DNA of 36,358 bases from Moorena sp. SS36440bin_2 (GCA_011524395.1 WTKN01000132.1:1-36358); one strand, 5' to 3'; shown: positions 9,988 to 18,629, counted from the first letter of the stretch. Notes: generated from the letters alone by a model not told the origin. Made by a program: numbers and translations.

Positions 9988-9992
9988 GATCC

Positions 9993-11450
9993 TTACATCC
10001 CGGTAAGGAGTTCCTTAAAAGCCCGAGTTCTGCTATGCTTAGAGTCAAGCCATCCCAGATCGACTGCATCAGCCAAACTCAGTCCCATACCTTTCAAGAA
10101 ACGCGCGGTACGGCGCAACAACACTGTCTGAACCTCAGTTTTATTCATGTACCGGGAAATTTCCTTGTCTGTACCCCGAGCAAGGATGTTTTTAGCAGCG
10201 TTGTGGTCAGCCTGCAACACGACCCCATCAAATCTGGTAAAGGTGTCCCCGCTCCTTTTCCCCAATAGGGTTCCAGTTACGGAGTCAACTTGCGACGTGT
10301 AACTTGGTTGAACTTCTGTCACAACCGAACCAGTCCAGTTAGCCCATTTTTGCAAGGAATCCCGCATTACTCCCTTCATCCAGCTATTAAGCTTGCGGGA
10401 CATGGCCTTAGACTGACGTTTATTCCTGATTGGCTGTGTTAAATCTTCAGCAAAAACTTTTAGTGATTCCCCATTGAAAAGGGATTGAGAGGCGGCTCCT
10501 ATAATAGCGGTGAGTTCTGATTGATTTTTTCTGTATCGGCGATTTTCTGTTTTTCTGGTTAGATTATTTTCTAGTATTCGAGCAGATTTAGCTGGGTCTA
10601 TTTTTTCCAACTTTCTGTGAAGCGCCCAAAGCTTTCCTTTATTGCGGTTCTTGGCACATATGCGGTCAGATTTCTTGGTTGCTACTTTACCTAAGTTTTT
10701 CCCGTGCGCCTGGCCATCTGAATCATAGAAAGCCTCAGTGTATCCTTTATCTACTCCGACAGTACGGCGGTTGGCAGGGATTTCTACGGTGCCGTGGTCT
10801 ACTGAAAAGTGAATCTCAAACCTTTGCAGTAATTGATTATATATTAGTCTAATCTGACCCTTTATTTTGCGATTAGACCTGACAAGTATCCTATTTCTTT
10901 TTCCTCTTTTGAGTCCAGCTAATTCTAGTTGATAAGTATTCCGGGAGAGTCGCTTACAGCTATATCCCCCTTGTTGGTAAACTATCTGATTTTTGACCCA
11001 AGAATGCCCTCTCTGAAACTCCTTTCTGACCAACCTGTGTAGGAGGGGATTGTCCAGGAAAGCTAAAGTCTTTAGTTGTTTGAAAAGTTCCTTTCTTGTC
11101 TTTTGGTTATCTTTCCCGGAAAACCTTTTATAGACCTTCTTTATAACTGCCTCAGTACAACCAGCCTGGCTCGCTGTAATGGCTTTAGCTACATCACTTA
11201 CCGTCCATTCCATTAGTTTGGAGGGCAGTCCTAAGGACTCAGGAGTCCTAAAGCTTCTGACCTCTGGGTAGGCTTTTTTCCAGTCAAGCTTCCAGTGATT
11301 GACACTACCTAGCTTGTTATAAGATTCAGAGCGGACGATGCCAAGTTTTTTCATGGTAGACAATAACTCAGCTTCAACCGACTCCGACATCCCTATCACA
11401 GGGATGACTTGAGTCGATATCTTCTTTGTTACGCCTACTTTCTTTGACAT
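9993..11450 (-). CDS. tnpB: TnpB-like RNA-guided nuclease (IS200/IS605-type), no zinc-finger cysteines
   Basis: A 485-residue protein with the RuvC-like triad of TnpB: D234 (VGVDKGYTEAF), E335 (KVFAEDLTQP) and D415 (LQADHNAAKNIL). TnpB proteins are RNA-guided DNA nucleases carried by IS200/IS605 and IS1341 elements. The insertion between E335 and D415 normally holds four zinc-binding cysteines; here residues 380-425 contain none (TSQVDSVTGTLLGKRSGDTF follows the usual scaffold). The protein has only three cysteines, at 98, 165 and 265. No TnpA is adjacent, so this is a solitary IS1341-like copy. The frame is intact and may be functional. It is on the same strand as the copper ATPase and upstream of it. 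Confidence 0.85.
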   Translation of the reverse strand: MSKKVGVTKKISTQVIPVIGMSESVEAELLSTMKKLGIVRSESYNKLGSVNHWKLDWKKAYPEVRSFRTPESLGLPSKLMEWTVSDVAKAITASQAGCTEAVIKKVYKRFSGKDNQKTRKELFKQLKTLAFLDNPLLHRLVRKEFQRGHSWVKNQIVYQQGGYSCKRLSRNTYQLELAGLKRGKRNRILVRSNRKIKGQIRLIYNQLLQRFEIHFSVDHGTVEIPANRRTVGVDKGYTEAFYDSDGQAHGKNLGKVATKKSDRICAKNRNKGKLWALHRKLEKIDPAKSARILENNLTRKTENRRYRKNQSELTAIIGAASQSLFNGESLKVFAEDLTQPIRNKRQSKAMSRKLNSWMKGVMRDSLQKWANWTGSVVTEVQPSYTSQVDSVTGTLLGKRSGDTFTRFDGVVLQADHNAAKNILARGTDKEISRYMNKTEVQTVLLRRTARFLKGMGLSLADAVDLGWLDSKHSRTRAFKELLTGM

Positions 11451-11464
11451 GGTTGATCGGCTAC

Positions 11465-11482
11465 ATCTTGTATCTACAAGAT
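11465..11482. repeat. Palindrome upstream of tnpB
   Basis: atcttgta-tc-tacaagat, an 8-base perfect inverted repeat with a 2-base centre, begins 15 bases before the TnpB start codon. It may be an operator or part of the left end of the element. Confidence 0.5.
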
Positions 11483-12100
11483 AGTATAGCGCTATTTAAT
11501 TTTCGATGTCTGAATTATGTCTTTTAATCCCGTTTTATCACGATTTTTGGTTATTTAATTGCGAGGCGCACATCTATGCACCCTAACTATTGTAATATTT
11601 GTTGGATATCATAAATCTGTAAGTTATTACTAAATAATATGCCAGTTTAATAACTGGCACAAGCAAAAAAATTTTTGTCCCCCGATTTTACTACACCTTT
11701 CCGAAGGATTGTTCAAGCAGACATAATATGAATTAAGGGTGAGATACTGATTGCATTAACAGGGATTAAGTATAGTGAAGCAGTCAGTAGCTCCTCACTG
11801 TCGAACCAAGCACCTACCTTGATATCCTCTTGACTCTAACCTTTACCAGAGGAGGATTCTGTCCAATTTTTCAACCATTTGCCCATAATCCCAGACTCTA
11901 GTATCGATTATAACTATATAGTGTAAGAGTCTTGAGTTTGGTAGGGCTAACAACAGCTACTTTGAAACGTCCTAATCACTCCTCTTAGGCAGGAGTTTAC
12001 TTTAAGTGACAAACACCAATTACCACTTACCAATTACCACTCACCAATCACGACTCACCACTCACGACTACTGCCACCATTTCATCCATGAGGGAAACTG
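11483..12100. other. Intergenic region between tnpB and the M15 peptidase gene
   Basis: Divergent promoters are expected here. It contains a stem-loop at 11640-11659 (tgccagtt/aactggca, loop taat) followed by a short A-run and T-run, and the heptad array at 12014-12069. No ORF or transposon end could be fixed with confidence. Confidence 0.5.
12014..12069. repeat. Heptanucleotide array, 8 degenerate units
   Basis: Eight consecutive 7-base units of the form YACSAMT (caccaat, taccact, taccaat, cacgact and similar) run without any phase slip, ending about 30 bases before the M15 peptidase start. They probably lie within its 5' untranslated region or promoter. Confidence 0.85.
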
Positions 12101-13207
12101 ATGGTCTTATCTTTGAAAATCGTACATGATACCTTCCTAAAACAGCAACCCCTACCCAGTCAGAAGATCGAAAATGAAGAGGATAAAGTTTGGGTCAAAA
12201 AAGGCAGGGAACTAGAGCTGCACAGCTGGGTAGACCTCAAAGAAGAGAAGTCTTACCTGCGGATTGCTTTGACCAAAGATCAATTTAATGGCAAGAATAC
12301 CTGGTACGTCTACGAACCCCATGTCGAGGTTTGGGATGATGACAAGCAGTTGTTCCCTAAGAAAATATCCATCAAAGTCAGGAATGTTACCTCCTGCTCC
12401 ACAGAAGTGGTTCGGGGGCTAGACAAGCAGATTATTGATGAAATGAACCGAATCATCCCGAATGTACTAATCAGCTTTGATGATTTAGATGTGGAACTAG
12501 GTCCTGCGGTCTGGGCTATGCTGCAACCCGCTGCCAAAAGAGCCCTCGAACGTGCTATTCAAGACCGTGGGGTTCCCATGGTAGTAAATTCAGCCTATCG
12601 CACCATTGCCCAGCAATTAATACTATATAACCACTACAGAAATCGCCGTTGCGGTATTCCCATTGCTGCCCGTCCGTCTCGCAGTAATCACCAAAGTGGT
12701 CTAGCCATTGATATTTCAGATTACCTTAGCTGGCGACCTTACCTCCAGAAGTATGGCTGGCGATGGCTCGGTTGGGGAGACCCAGTTCATTTCGACTACG
12801 TAGGTGGAGGTACCCGAGACATTCGCTCCTTAGCAGTACGGGCATTCCAGCGAGTTTGGAACCGCTTTAATATCAATGACCGGATTGCCGAAGATGGTTC
12901 CTACGGACCATCAACCGAGAGACGACTAAACAATAGTTTTTCAGAAGGGTTTTCGATCTCGGTACCCTCCAAAAAAGAATCTGAGAAGTTAATACAATTT
13001 CGGGTACTGCGCCTAAGCCGACCTTATATGAAAGGAGAAGACGTTCGTGCTATTCAACAAGCCTTGGCCAAAGCAGGCTATAGTCTGGATGTGGATGGTG
13101 TCTATGGACGAGGTAGCGAGGCAGTTGTAAAGCAGTTCCAACAAAAAAACGGTTTAGATGTAGATGGAATTGTCGGCCCAGCAACCCGTGCCAAGATGGG
13201 ACTTTAA
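12101..13207 (+). CDS. M15 (VanY-type) D,D-peptidase with peptidoglycan-binding domain
   Basis: A 368-residue protein. The N-terminal 80 residues resemble a small beta-rich (SH3-like) module. The M15 catalytic domain follows (about 135-240) with zinc ligands H197 and D204 in SNHQSGLAID and H230 in VHFDY, plus the SAYRT segment typical of VanY-like D-alanyl-D-alanine carboxypeptidases. Residues about 300-368 form a peptidoglycan-binding domain 1 (GEDVRAIQQALAKAGY, VDGVYGRGSEAVVKQFQ). It should trim stem peptides of peptidoglycan. No classical signal peptide is visible, so export may be non-canonical or phage-like. The start is supported by gaggg about 7 bases before ATG 12101. The second wall hydrolase follows 149 bases downstream on the same strand. 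Confidence 0.9.
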   Translation: MVLSLKIVHDTFLKQQPLPSQKIENEEDKVWVKKGRELELHSWVDLKEEKSYLRIALTKDQFNGKNTWYVYEPHVEVWDDDKQLFPKKISIKVRNVTSCSTEVVRGLDKQIIDEMNRIIPNVLISFDDLDVELGPAVWAMLQPAAKRALERAIQDRGVPMVVNSAYRTIAQQLILYNHYRNRRCGIPIAARPSRSNHQSGLAIDISDYLSWRPYLQKYGWRWLGWGDPVHFDYVGGGTRDIRSLAVRAFQRVWNRFNINDRIAEDGSYGPSTERRLNNSFSEGFSISVPSKKESEKLIQFRVLRLSRPYMKGEDVRAIQQALAKAGYSLDVDGVYGRGSEAVVKQFQQKNGLDVDGIVGPATRAKMGL

Positions 13208-13356
13208 TTGAGAACCATTGACCCTAACCTAATGGTAATGGTCAATGGCAAAACAATCTATGATTCATTAACAAGTTCCAGAGGTATTCATCATTCCTAA
13301 ATCATCATTGATGGTTTCATTGATTGTTTCTCCGTAACTGACAATTTAAATGCGAA

Positions 13357-14760
13357 ATGCGTAAGCTATTAGCACGACTTTTTAAAGCAATATACCGAAT
13401 TATTTTCCGACCCAAAAATGGTAAACTAAGGAGAAAAAACCAACCCATGGCACGTATTATCATTTCCGCTGGTCATGACCTCAAAGACCCGGGAGTAGTG
13501 GCTTTAGGCACAACAGAATCTCGGGAAATGATACTTACCCGTAACGAAATTGTTAAAGAGCTGGAATTACGGGGAGTAGATTGTATTGTTGTTCCTGACT
13601 CTCTCAGTCGTCGAGACACGATTCGATGGATCAATGGCAATGCTGTAGCTGGTGACGTAGCCTTGGAAATCCATGGCAATGCCTTTAACGGTTCCCTGCG
13701 AGGGGCTCAAGCCTTTTACATCTATGGTAACCATGAAAGGCAGCTGGATGCTCAGCTATTACTGAATGCTTTACTCGAAGAAATTCCTGAACTTCCCAGT
13801 CGTGGCGTTCAAGCGGATATCCACTCTCCAAATCGGCGCGGCTTATCCTTTTGTCGTCAGGTAGCCGTCTCTTCGGTACTCATGCAATTGTGTTTTATCG
13901 ACAATCCTCAAGACCTAGAGTTACTGCAAAATCAGCGGGGAAAATTTGCCAAAGGGATTGCTAAAGGGTTAATTCAATGGAGCGGTCAGACTCCAAAAAC
14001 TCCTGAGTTTCCTACTATCAATATCTTTATTAAACAACAGAAGTATGACGAAAAAGGGATTTTAATTAATAGCAATGCCTTTATTCCTGTTGATTTAGTA
14101 GAGATGCTCGGGATTAGCCTAACTGATCGAGAAAATATTCGCCAAATAAGTTATGGAAATGTTGTCTATGTCAAAGCGGTAGACTTACAGGAATTTAATA
14201 TAGCTGCATCCTGGGAAAATCAGACAAAAACTGTAATTTTAAATTCACTTCCCCGCACCTTACTGGAAGATGGTGACCAAATTATGGGGATGGGAAATGC
14301 CACTGAAAGCCAATTGAAAAGCTTTCTTGAGAAAAAAAATCAAGACGGTTTAAAACAATTTCCTGACTTACCCAGACTTTACATAGAAGAAGCGGAAAAT
14401 GAGGGAGTTAACCACGATGTTGCTTTCTGTCAGATGTGTCTGGAAACTGATTATTTACGCTTTGGAGGTAAGGTCAAACCTGAGCAGAATAACTTCTGTG
14501 GATTGGGTACCGTTGAGGCTAGTGCTGCTGGCGCTACGTTTCCTGACGCTAAAACAGGAGTTAAAGCTCACATTGAGCACCTAAAGGCATATGCCAGTAC
14601 TGATATGATTAACGAGCCCCCGATAGTAGACCCTCGTTTTGACTATGTGCCCAGAGGTGTTGCTCCTTCAGTTTATGACTTAGGCAGACGTTGGAATCCA
14701 GATTTGGAGTACGGGAATCAGATTATGGTAATTATTAAACAGCTTTATGGTGTTTTTTGA
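13357..14760 (+). CDS. N-acetylmuramoyl-L-alanine amidase with C-terminal glucosaminidase-like domain
   Basis: A 467-residue protein. Residues 1-30 are very basic. An amidase_3 fold covers about 31-205: SAGHD (H40), E55, and EIHGNA (H106) supply the zinc ligands. The catalytic glutamate usually in 'VE.GF..N' is replaced by Gln177 in VLMQLCFIDN, so activity is uncertain. A central region of about 100 residues resembles a copper-amine-oxidase-N or SPOR-like module without clear motifs. The end (about 325-467) looks like a glucosaminidase domain (YIEEAENEGVNHDVAFCQM, ETDYLRFGG, NNFCGLGT). An internal ATG at 13447, preceded by AAGGAG 13 bases upstream, would give 437 residues starting MARIIISAGHD and is a real alternative. 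It acts with the M15 enzyme upstream on peptidoglycan. Confidence 0.85.
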   Translation: MRKLLARLFKAIYRIIFRPKNGKLRRKNQPMARIIISAGHDLKDPGVVALGTTESREMILTRNEIVKELELRGVDCIVVPDSLSRRDTIRWINGNAVAGDVALEIHGNAFNGSLRGAQAFYIYGNHERQLDAQLLLNALLEEIPELPSRGVQADIHSPNRRGLSFCRQVAVSSVLMQLCFIDNPQDLELLQNQRGKFAKGIAKGLIQWSGQTPKTPEFPTINIFIKQQKYDEKGILINSNAFIPVDLVEMLGISLTDRENIRQISYGNVVYVKAVDLQEFNIAASWENQTKTVILNSLPRTLLEDGDQIMGMGNATESQLKSFLEKKNQDGLKQFPDLPRLYIEEAENEGVNHDVAFCQMCLETDYLRFGGKVKPEQNNFCGLGTVEASAAGATFPDAKTGVKAHIEHLKAYASTDMINEPPIVDPRFDYVPRGVAPSVYDLGRRWNPDLEYGNQIMVIIKQLYGVF

Positions 14761-14795
14761 AGGGTGAAGAGTGTCACAGGTCATACTTCACCCTT
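14760..14795. terminator. Stem-loop after the amidase gene
   Basis: A 10-base perfect inverted repeat (aagggtgaag / cttcaccctt, loop 16) starts on the last base of the amidase stop codon and lies in the convergent gap with the CPBP protease gene. There is no T-run. It overlaps the heptad array at 14783. Confidence 0.45.
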
Positions 14796-14817
14796 AATAC
14801 TTCACACTTGATACTTC
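14783..14817. repeat. Heptanucleotide array (atacttc alternating)
   Basis: Five 7-base units, with atacttc at positions 1, 3 and 5 and accctta and acacttg between them, lie in the convergent gap between the amidase and CPBP genes. Confidence 0.75.
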
Positions 14818-14835
14818 AAACGTTTAACTTAATTG

Positions 14836-16446
14836 TTAACTACTGCCTAAAACAAACAAACTCAGAAGCGTACCACTATTCCAGAGACTATGGAGCAGCA
14901 TGGGAGCTAGAAGATTACGCGATCGCGTGTAAACGAATCCCAAGACAATTCCCAATGTGGCTAGGGGTAGGACTTCTGAGAGACTCAAATGAGCGATCGC
15001 AAAAATCAGACTACTTAATGCGATCGCTCCCCAAACTGGTAGATAACGAGTCAAAGAGGGCAACAAGAACCCTCGAAATATTATCTCCTCAAACAATGGT
15101 GCTGCCACAGCTGCTGTCAGAAAAAATATCATCAAAGCTATGCTGTCCTGTCCCTCCAAAGCTAAGGGCAACAGTGGGTTACTACCGCCGTTTCCTTGCC
15201 ATAACTGTTGGTTAATCAGAGATACCACAATCACCAAGGGGAGTGCTATCAAATAGCCACCGACTCCCCATACAATCCAGTTGCTGCGCCACTTGAAGCT
15301 AAACCAATCCTCTGGCAGGGGCAAAAAGGGCTTAATGGAAAGATACATCACTAACAAGCCCCCAAATGCCATGATTAGGTAAGTTAGCAACACATAAAAA
15401 GCACTCATCTGTACCGTAAAATTAGCTGGGTTAATCCCAACAATTCCCAGTGACAGCCCAATTACAAGGGGTAACAGGAGTTGACCGATGGCGAAAAAAC
15501 CAAAAATCAACACTTGCCAAATAATTTCCCCATCCCAAGCTGTTTTCCATGGCACATTATGATTCGTTGCTATCAGGGATTGCTTACCTTGAAACAACAA
15601 CTGACCAACCAAACACACTAAGATTATCAAACCCAATAGGGTGTTAAATCCTGGGATGACAGCGATAACGAATAATTTGACAATTGCTTGTTCAGCCGTT
15701 TTTTGTTCTTGGGTTTGGAGTGACAATAGGTCATCTTGGCGCTGCTGCACTTGATACAGCTGACTCAACGCGCGATAGCGGAACCAATTATCTAAATTTT
15801 GTTCAATTTTTTGCTCAGCATCTGGTAGTACTAGAGGTGGCTCACTCCATAGACCCATTAATACCCGAGCAGTTTCTAATGAGCCATTAGAGTATGTCTG
15901 TTGATCCCAGGTTTTAATAGCAGCATCGGTTTTTCCTTGTTGAGCTTGGATAATGCCAATACGCAAATCCAGCCGAGCAATCAGCTGTTCGATGTCAGAC
16001 AATGACTCTTGCAATTGCTGCTGCTCGGAGGGATAGGAGTTTTGGGTCAGGGGAGTGGCTGGTGATTGTGATTGCGACCTATCGTTCGGTGTAGTTACCT
16101 TCCCTATGGAAAATTTTTGGAGTTTGGTCAAAACGTTTGACTGATTGGTCTGAGCCAATTGACGGGCTGTTTCATACTGTTTTTGAGCAGATTGAAACGG
16201 CTCAGCACCAATCAAAGCATTTCGAGCCACAGTCCAATCTACCTTAGACTCCTGATTCGGCTGCTCAGGTGCAGCAGAATCCGAGGTTGTGTTTTTCCAC
16301 TCCCAGCCATGGAGTACTAGATTGGTTTGGCGAAGTTCCAGACTAGTTTGAATCTGGGGCTGACCCCAGCTTTCTACCAGAGAAAGGCCAATTCTAGCGA
16401 TCGCAAAAATCGTCAGTACAATTAAAACCAACCGTTTTATAGTCAT
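14836..16446 (-). CDS. CPBP-family intramembrane glutamic protease
   Basis: A 536-residue protein from ATG 16446 with a G-rich ribosome binding site (gggggg) 4 bases upstream; a GTG at 16461 is also in frame. The N-terminal hydrophobic helix (VLIVLTIFAIARIGLSLV) is followed by a long soluble region (about 30-230) with TPR-like helices, then about eight membrane helices. The C-terminal CPBP (Rce1-like, ABI) motifs are intact: EExxxR at E453, E454 and R458 (PLFEEIIFRG), H486 (FAIAHLSL), and H519 with N523 (LLHSLWNS). These residues form the glutamic protease site of the family. Substrates in cyanobacteria are unknown. It is divergent from the histidine phosphatase gene. Confidence 0.9.
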   Translation of the reverse strand: MTIKRLVLIVLTIFAIARIGLSLVESWGQPQIQTSLELRQTNLVLHGWEWKNTTSDSAAPEQPNQESKVDWTVARNALIGAEPFQSAQKQYETARQLAQTNQSNVLTKLQKFSIGKVTTPNDRSQSQSPATPLTQNSYPSEQQQLQESLSDIEQLIARLDLRIGIIQAQQGKTDAAIKTWDQQTYSNGSLETARVLMGLWSEPPLVLPDAEQKIEQNLDNWFRYRALSQLYQVQQRQDDLLSLQTQEQKTAEQAIVKLFVIAVIPGFNTLLGLIILVCLVGQLLFQGKQSLIATNHNVPWKTAWDGEIIWQVLIFGFFAIGQLLLPLVIGLSLGIVGINPANFTVQMSAFYVLLTYLIMAFGGLLVMYLSIKPFLPLPEDWFSFKWRSNWIVWGVGGYLIALPLVIVVSLINQQLWQGNGGSNPLLPLALEGQDSIALMIFFLTAAVAAPLFEEIIFRGFLLPSLTRYLPVWGAIALSSLIFAIAHLSLSEVLPLATLGIVLGFVYTRSRNLLAPMLLHSLWNSGTLLSLFVLGSS

Positions 16447-16483
16447 CGAACCCCCCAACACACAAGCATTTTGCTCATTAGTT

Positions 16484-16529
16484 ACTAGTTATTTTTTGCT
16501 GCTCAATGGACTACTAACCAATAACTAGT
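16484..16529. repeat. Inverted repeat in divergent promoter region
   Basis: actagttatt (16484-16493) and aataactagt (16520-16529) form a 10-base perfect inverted repeat with a 26-base spacer, between the divergent CPBP and phosphatase genes. It may be a MITE remnant, since actagt-rich words recur at 30643. Confidence 0.45.
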
Positions 16530-16662
16530 CACCAACTTTACACTGCCAGTTTAGGGATGATCTAGCTAGGTTACAATGACCTTGATGATTCGGAATCATC
16601 TCAGTAGACCCAGTATACATTTGTCACCCTAGCTGACCCGGCTGAACCACATACCTGCTCAT

Positions 16663-16679
16663 GGAGGAATAAGAGATTG
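16663..16679 (+). promoter_or_regulatory. GGAGG ribosome binding site fixing a TTG start
   Basis: GGAGG at 16663-16667 stands 9 bases before TTG 16677. The only nearby ATG (16661) reads a three-codon frame, so TTG must start the phosphatase. Confidence 0.75.
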
Positions 16680-18026
16680 GCTACCCGCGTCGTTATTGTC
16701 CGTCACGGTCAAAGTACTTACAACATTCAGCAGATCATTCAAGGACGCAGTGATCAGTCAGTCTTGACCGACAAAGGTCGTGCTGATGCCCAAAAAGTTG
16801 GTACTGCTCTCAGTAGCCTCAGCTTTGATGCTATCTACTGCTCCCCTTTACAACGGGCAAAGCAAACTGCAGAGACTATCCTATCCTATTTGCCAAACGC
16901 TCCCCGGTTACAGCTATCAGATCAGCTGATGGAAATCGATTTACCCCTTTGGCAAAATCTGCAAAAGAACGAAGTTAAGGAAAAATTCCCAGAAGACTAC
17001 CAGCGCTGGAAAGAACGCCCCCATGAATTTTCCATGGTAATTCCCACAGCGGTCGGGTCAAAAGAACATTTTCCTGTCCTTGAACTATACAAACAAGCAG
17101 AGCAGTTTTGGCAAGAGGTTATCCCCCTCTATCAAGGAGGTACGATTTTAATCGTAGCCCATAATGGTATCAATCGCTGCTTAATTAGCAGTGCCATTGG
17201 GGTAAATCCTGCTCTTTACCATAGTATCAGGCAATCCAATTGTGCCATCAATGTGCTAAATTTCACTGGTGGTTGGGGAGAAACCGTACAATTAGAATCC
17301 CTCAATCAAACCTCCCACTTGGGAGAAACCTTGCCAAAAAGGGGAGATATTGACCAAGGGTTGCGTTTGTTGTTGGTGCGCCACGGTGAAACCGATTGGA
17401 ATCGTGAGTCTCGCTTTCAGGGACAGATTGATGTTCCTTTAAATGACAATGGTCGTAAACAAGGACAGCAGGCGGGTGAGTTTCTAAAAGATATCCCCAT
17501 TGATTTTGCAGTCAGTAGCCCCATGCTGCGTCCTAAGGAAACTGCTGAAATTATTCTTCAGTCTCACCCCAATGTCAATTTGCAAGTTGATGATGGACTC
17601 CGGGAAATCAGTCATGGCTTATGGGAGGGCAAATTAGAGTCAGAGATTACCCAAGAGTATGGTGAATTGCTCAATCAGTGGAAAGTTGCTCCAGAAACGG
17701 TACAAATGCCAGAAGGAGAGAACTTACAGGATGTTTTGGAAAGGGCAATGCCATCCTGGAATGGGATAGTTAAATCAGCTACAGCATCTGGTTTAGAATT
17801 TCAGACTGGCTTAGTGGTGGCTCATGATGCTATCAATAAAGTAGTACTTTGTGACATTCTTGGCTTGAGTCCAGCATTAATTTGGAATATCAAGCAGGGA
17901 AATGGGGCTGTTAGTGTAATTGATTATCCCCAAGGCTTAGACAAAGCCCCAGTATTGCAAGCGATGAATATCACCACACACCTATCTGGAGGTGTATTGG
18001 ATAAAACAGCCGCTGGTGCCCTGTAG
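16677..18026 (+). CDS. Tandem histidine phosphatase (two PGM-like domains)
   Basis: A 449-residue cytosolic protein made of two complete histidine-phosphatase domains. The first begins VVIVRHGQSTYN (R9-H10) and has its second histidine in IVAHNGINR (near 162). The second begins LLLVRHGETDWN (R235-H236) with VVAHDAINK near 382. Both phosphohistidine sites look intact. Two-domain members of this family in cyanobacteria have been linked to metal-independent phosphoserine phosphatase activity, which I recall for a Synechocystis homologue; other phosphomonoesters are possible. The TTG start is supported by GGAGG. The acylphosphatase gene follows 162 bases downstream, after a large imperfect palindrome, so co-transcription is uncertain. 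Confidence 0.9.
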   Translation: MATRVVIVRHGQSTYNIQQIIQGRSDQSVLTDKGRADAQKVGTALSSLSFDAIYCSPLQRAKQTAETILSYLPNAPRLQLSDQLMEIDLPLWQNLQKNEVKEKFPEDYQRWKERPHEFSMVIPTAVGSKEHFPVLELYKQAEQFWQEVIPLYQGGTILIVAHNGINRCLISSAIGVNPALYHSIRQSNCAINVLNFTGGWGETVQLESLNQTSHLGETLPKRGDIDQGLRLLLVRHGETDWNRESRFQGQIDVPLNDNGRKQGQQAGEFLKDIPIDFAVSSPMLRPKETAEIILQSHPNVNLQVDDGLREISHGLWEGKLESEITQEYGELLNQWKVAPETVQMPEGENLQDVLERAMPSWNGIVKSATASGLEFQTGLVVAHDAINKVVLCDILGLSPALIWNIKQGNGAVSVIDYPQGLDKAPVLQAMNITTHLSGGVLDKTAAGAL

Positions 18027-18064
18027 CTAAACAATACGATCAACTTCCATGCTTTGGGGTAAGT

Positions 18065-18158
18065 ATGTTGAAGGTTGGTTAAAAGTTGACCGTAAGCAAA
18101 GTGTGTTACAGTCAACCTCGCCGACATAAGGATGCTTACGGCGAACAACCTTCAACAT
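18065..18158. repeat. Large imperfect palindrome (MITE/REP-like)
   Basis: atgttgaaggttg (18065-18077) pairs perfectly with 18146-18158. Inside it gttgaccgtaagc (18085-18097) pairs with gcttacggcgaac (18134-18146, 11 of 13). The 94-base unit folds into a long interrupted hairpin between the phosphatase and acylphosphatase genes. Confidence 0.65.
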
Positions 18159-18188
18159 TAATTGGTGTAGTCAACAGCAAACTGCTCA

Positions 18189-18485
18189 ATGCAAAACTCA
18201 TCAACACCAGACAAGCAAATCCGCACCCATGTTTTTATTTCCGGAAGAGTTCAAGGAGTTGGTTATCGCTACGCCACAATGCTTCAAGCTAAGCATCTAG
18301 GAGTGAACGGCTGGGTCAGAAATCTTCTTGATAAGCGTGTGGAAGCAGTGTTTGAAGGGAACACCCCAGCAGTAGAAGCTATGGTGCGTTGGTGTCATAG
18401 CGGGCCGTTAAATGCTGTGGTTGACAATGTGGTGGTTAAGAATGAGACACCGGAGGGTTTGCAGGGATTTGAAATTACCCGCTAA
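18189..18485 (+). CDS. acyP: Acylphosphatase
   Basis: A 98-residue protein, the usual size for this family. It hydrolyses acyl phosphates such as acetyl or carbamoyl phosphate in the cytosol. The signature is complete: GRVQGVGYR with catalytic R27, and GWVRN with catalytic N45, followed by V-E-A-V-F-E-G, the second beta-alpha-beta unit, and the closing GFEI. ATG 18189 was chosen because the signature sits at the normal distance from it. It has no obvious operon partner. The palindrome at 18065-18158 lies just upstream and could form in its leader. Confidence 0.93.
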   Translation: MQNSSTPDKQIRTHVFISGRVQGVGYRYATMLQAKHLGVNGWVRNLLDKRVEAVFEGNTPAVEAMVRWCHSGPLNAVVDNVVVKNETPEGLQGFEITR

Positions 18486-18562
18486 TCGGTATAGTTGAGC
18501 TTGGTTGTAAATCCGTTTTCGTAGCGTGACCTTAGGTCAATCCCATTGACAACTAAAAATTA

Positions 18563-18622
18563 ACATCTATATAGTCTAGACTAGAAAATTCTAGACTAAT
18601 AAAATTCTAGACTAGTAGATGT
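18563..18622 (+). promoter_or_regulatory. Three-tier hairpin in the PII-like gene leader
   Basis: acatcta/tagatgt (18563-18569 with 18616-18622), tagtctaga/tctagacta (18572-18580 with 18606-18614) and an inner ctaga/tctag hairpin stack into one rod-like structure, built largely from repeated tctaga words. It ends 7 bases before ATG 18630. It could be a MITE remnant or a translation or transcription control element. Confidence 0.55.
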
Positions 18623-18629
18623 CAGGATT

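Noticed and set aside
14757-15215. 152-codon plus-strand ORF
   Set aside because: Lies antisense to the well-supported CPBP protease and shows no family features.
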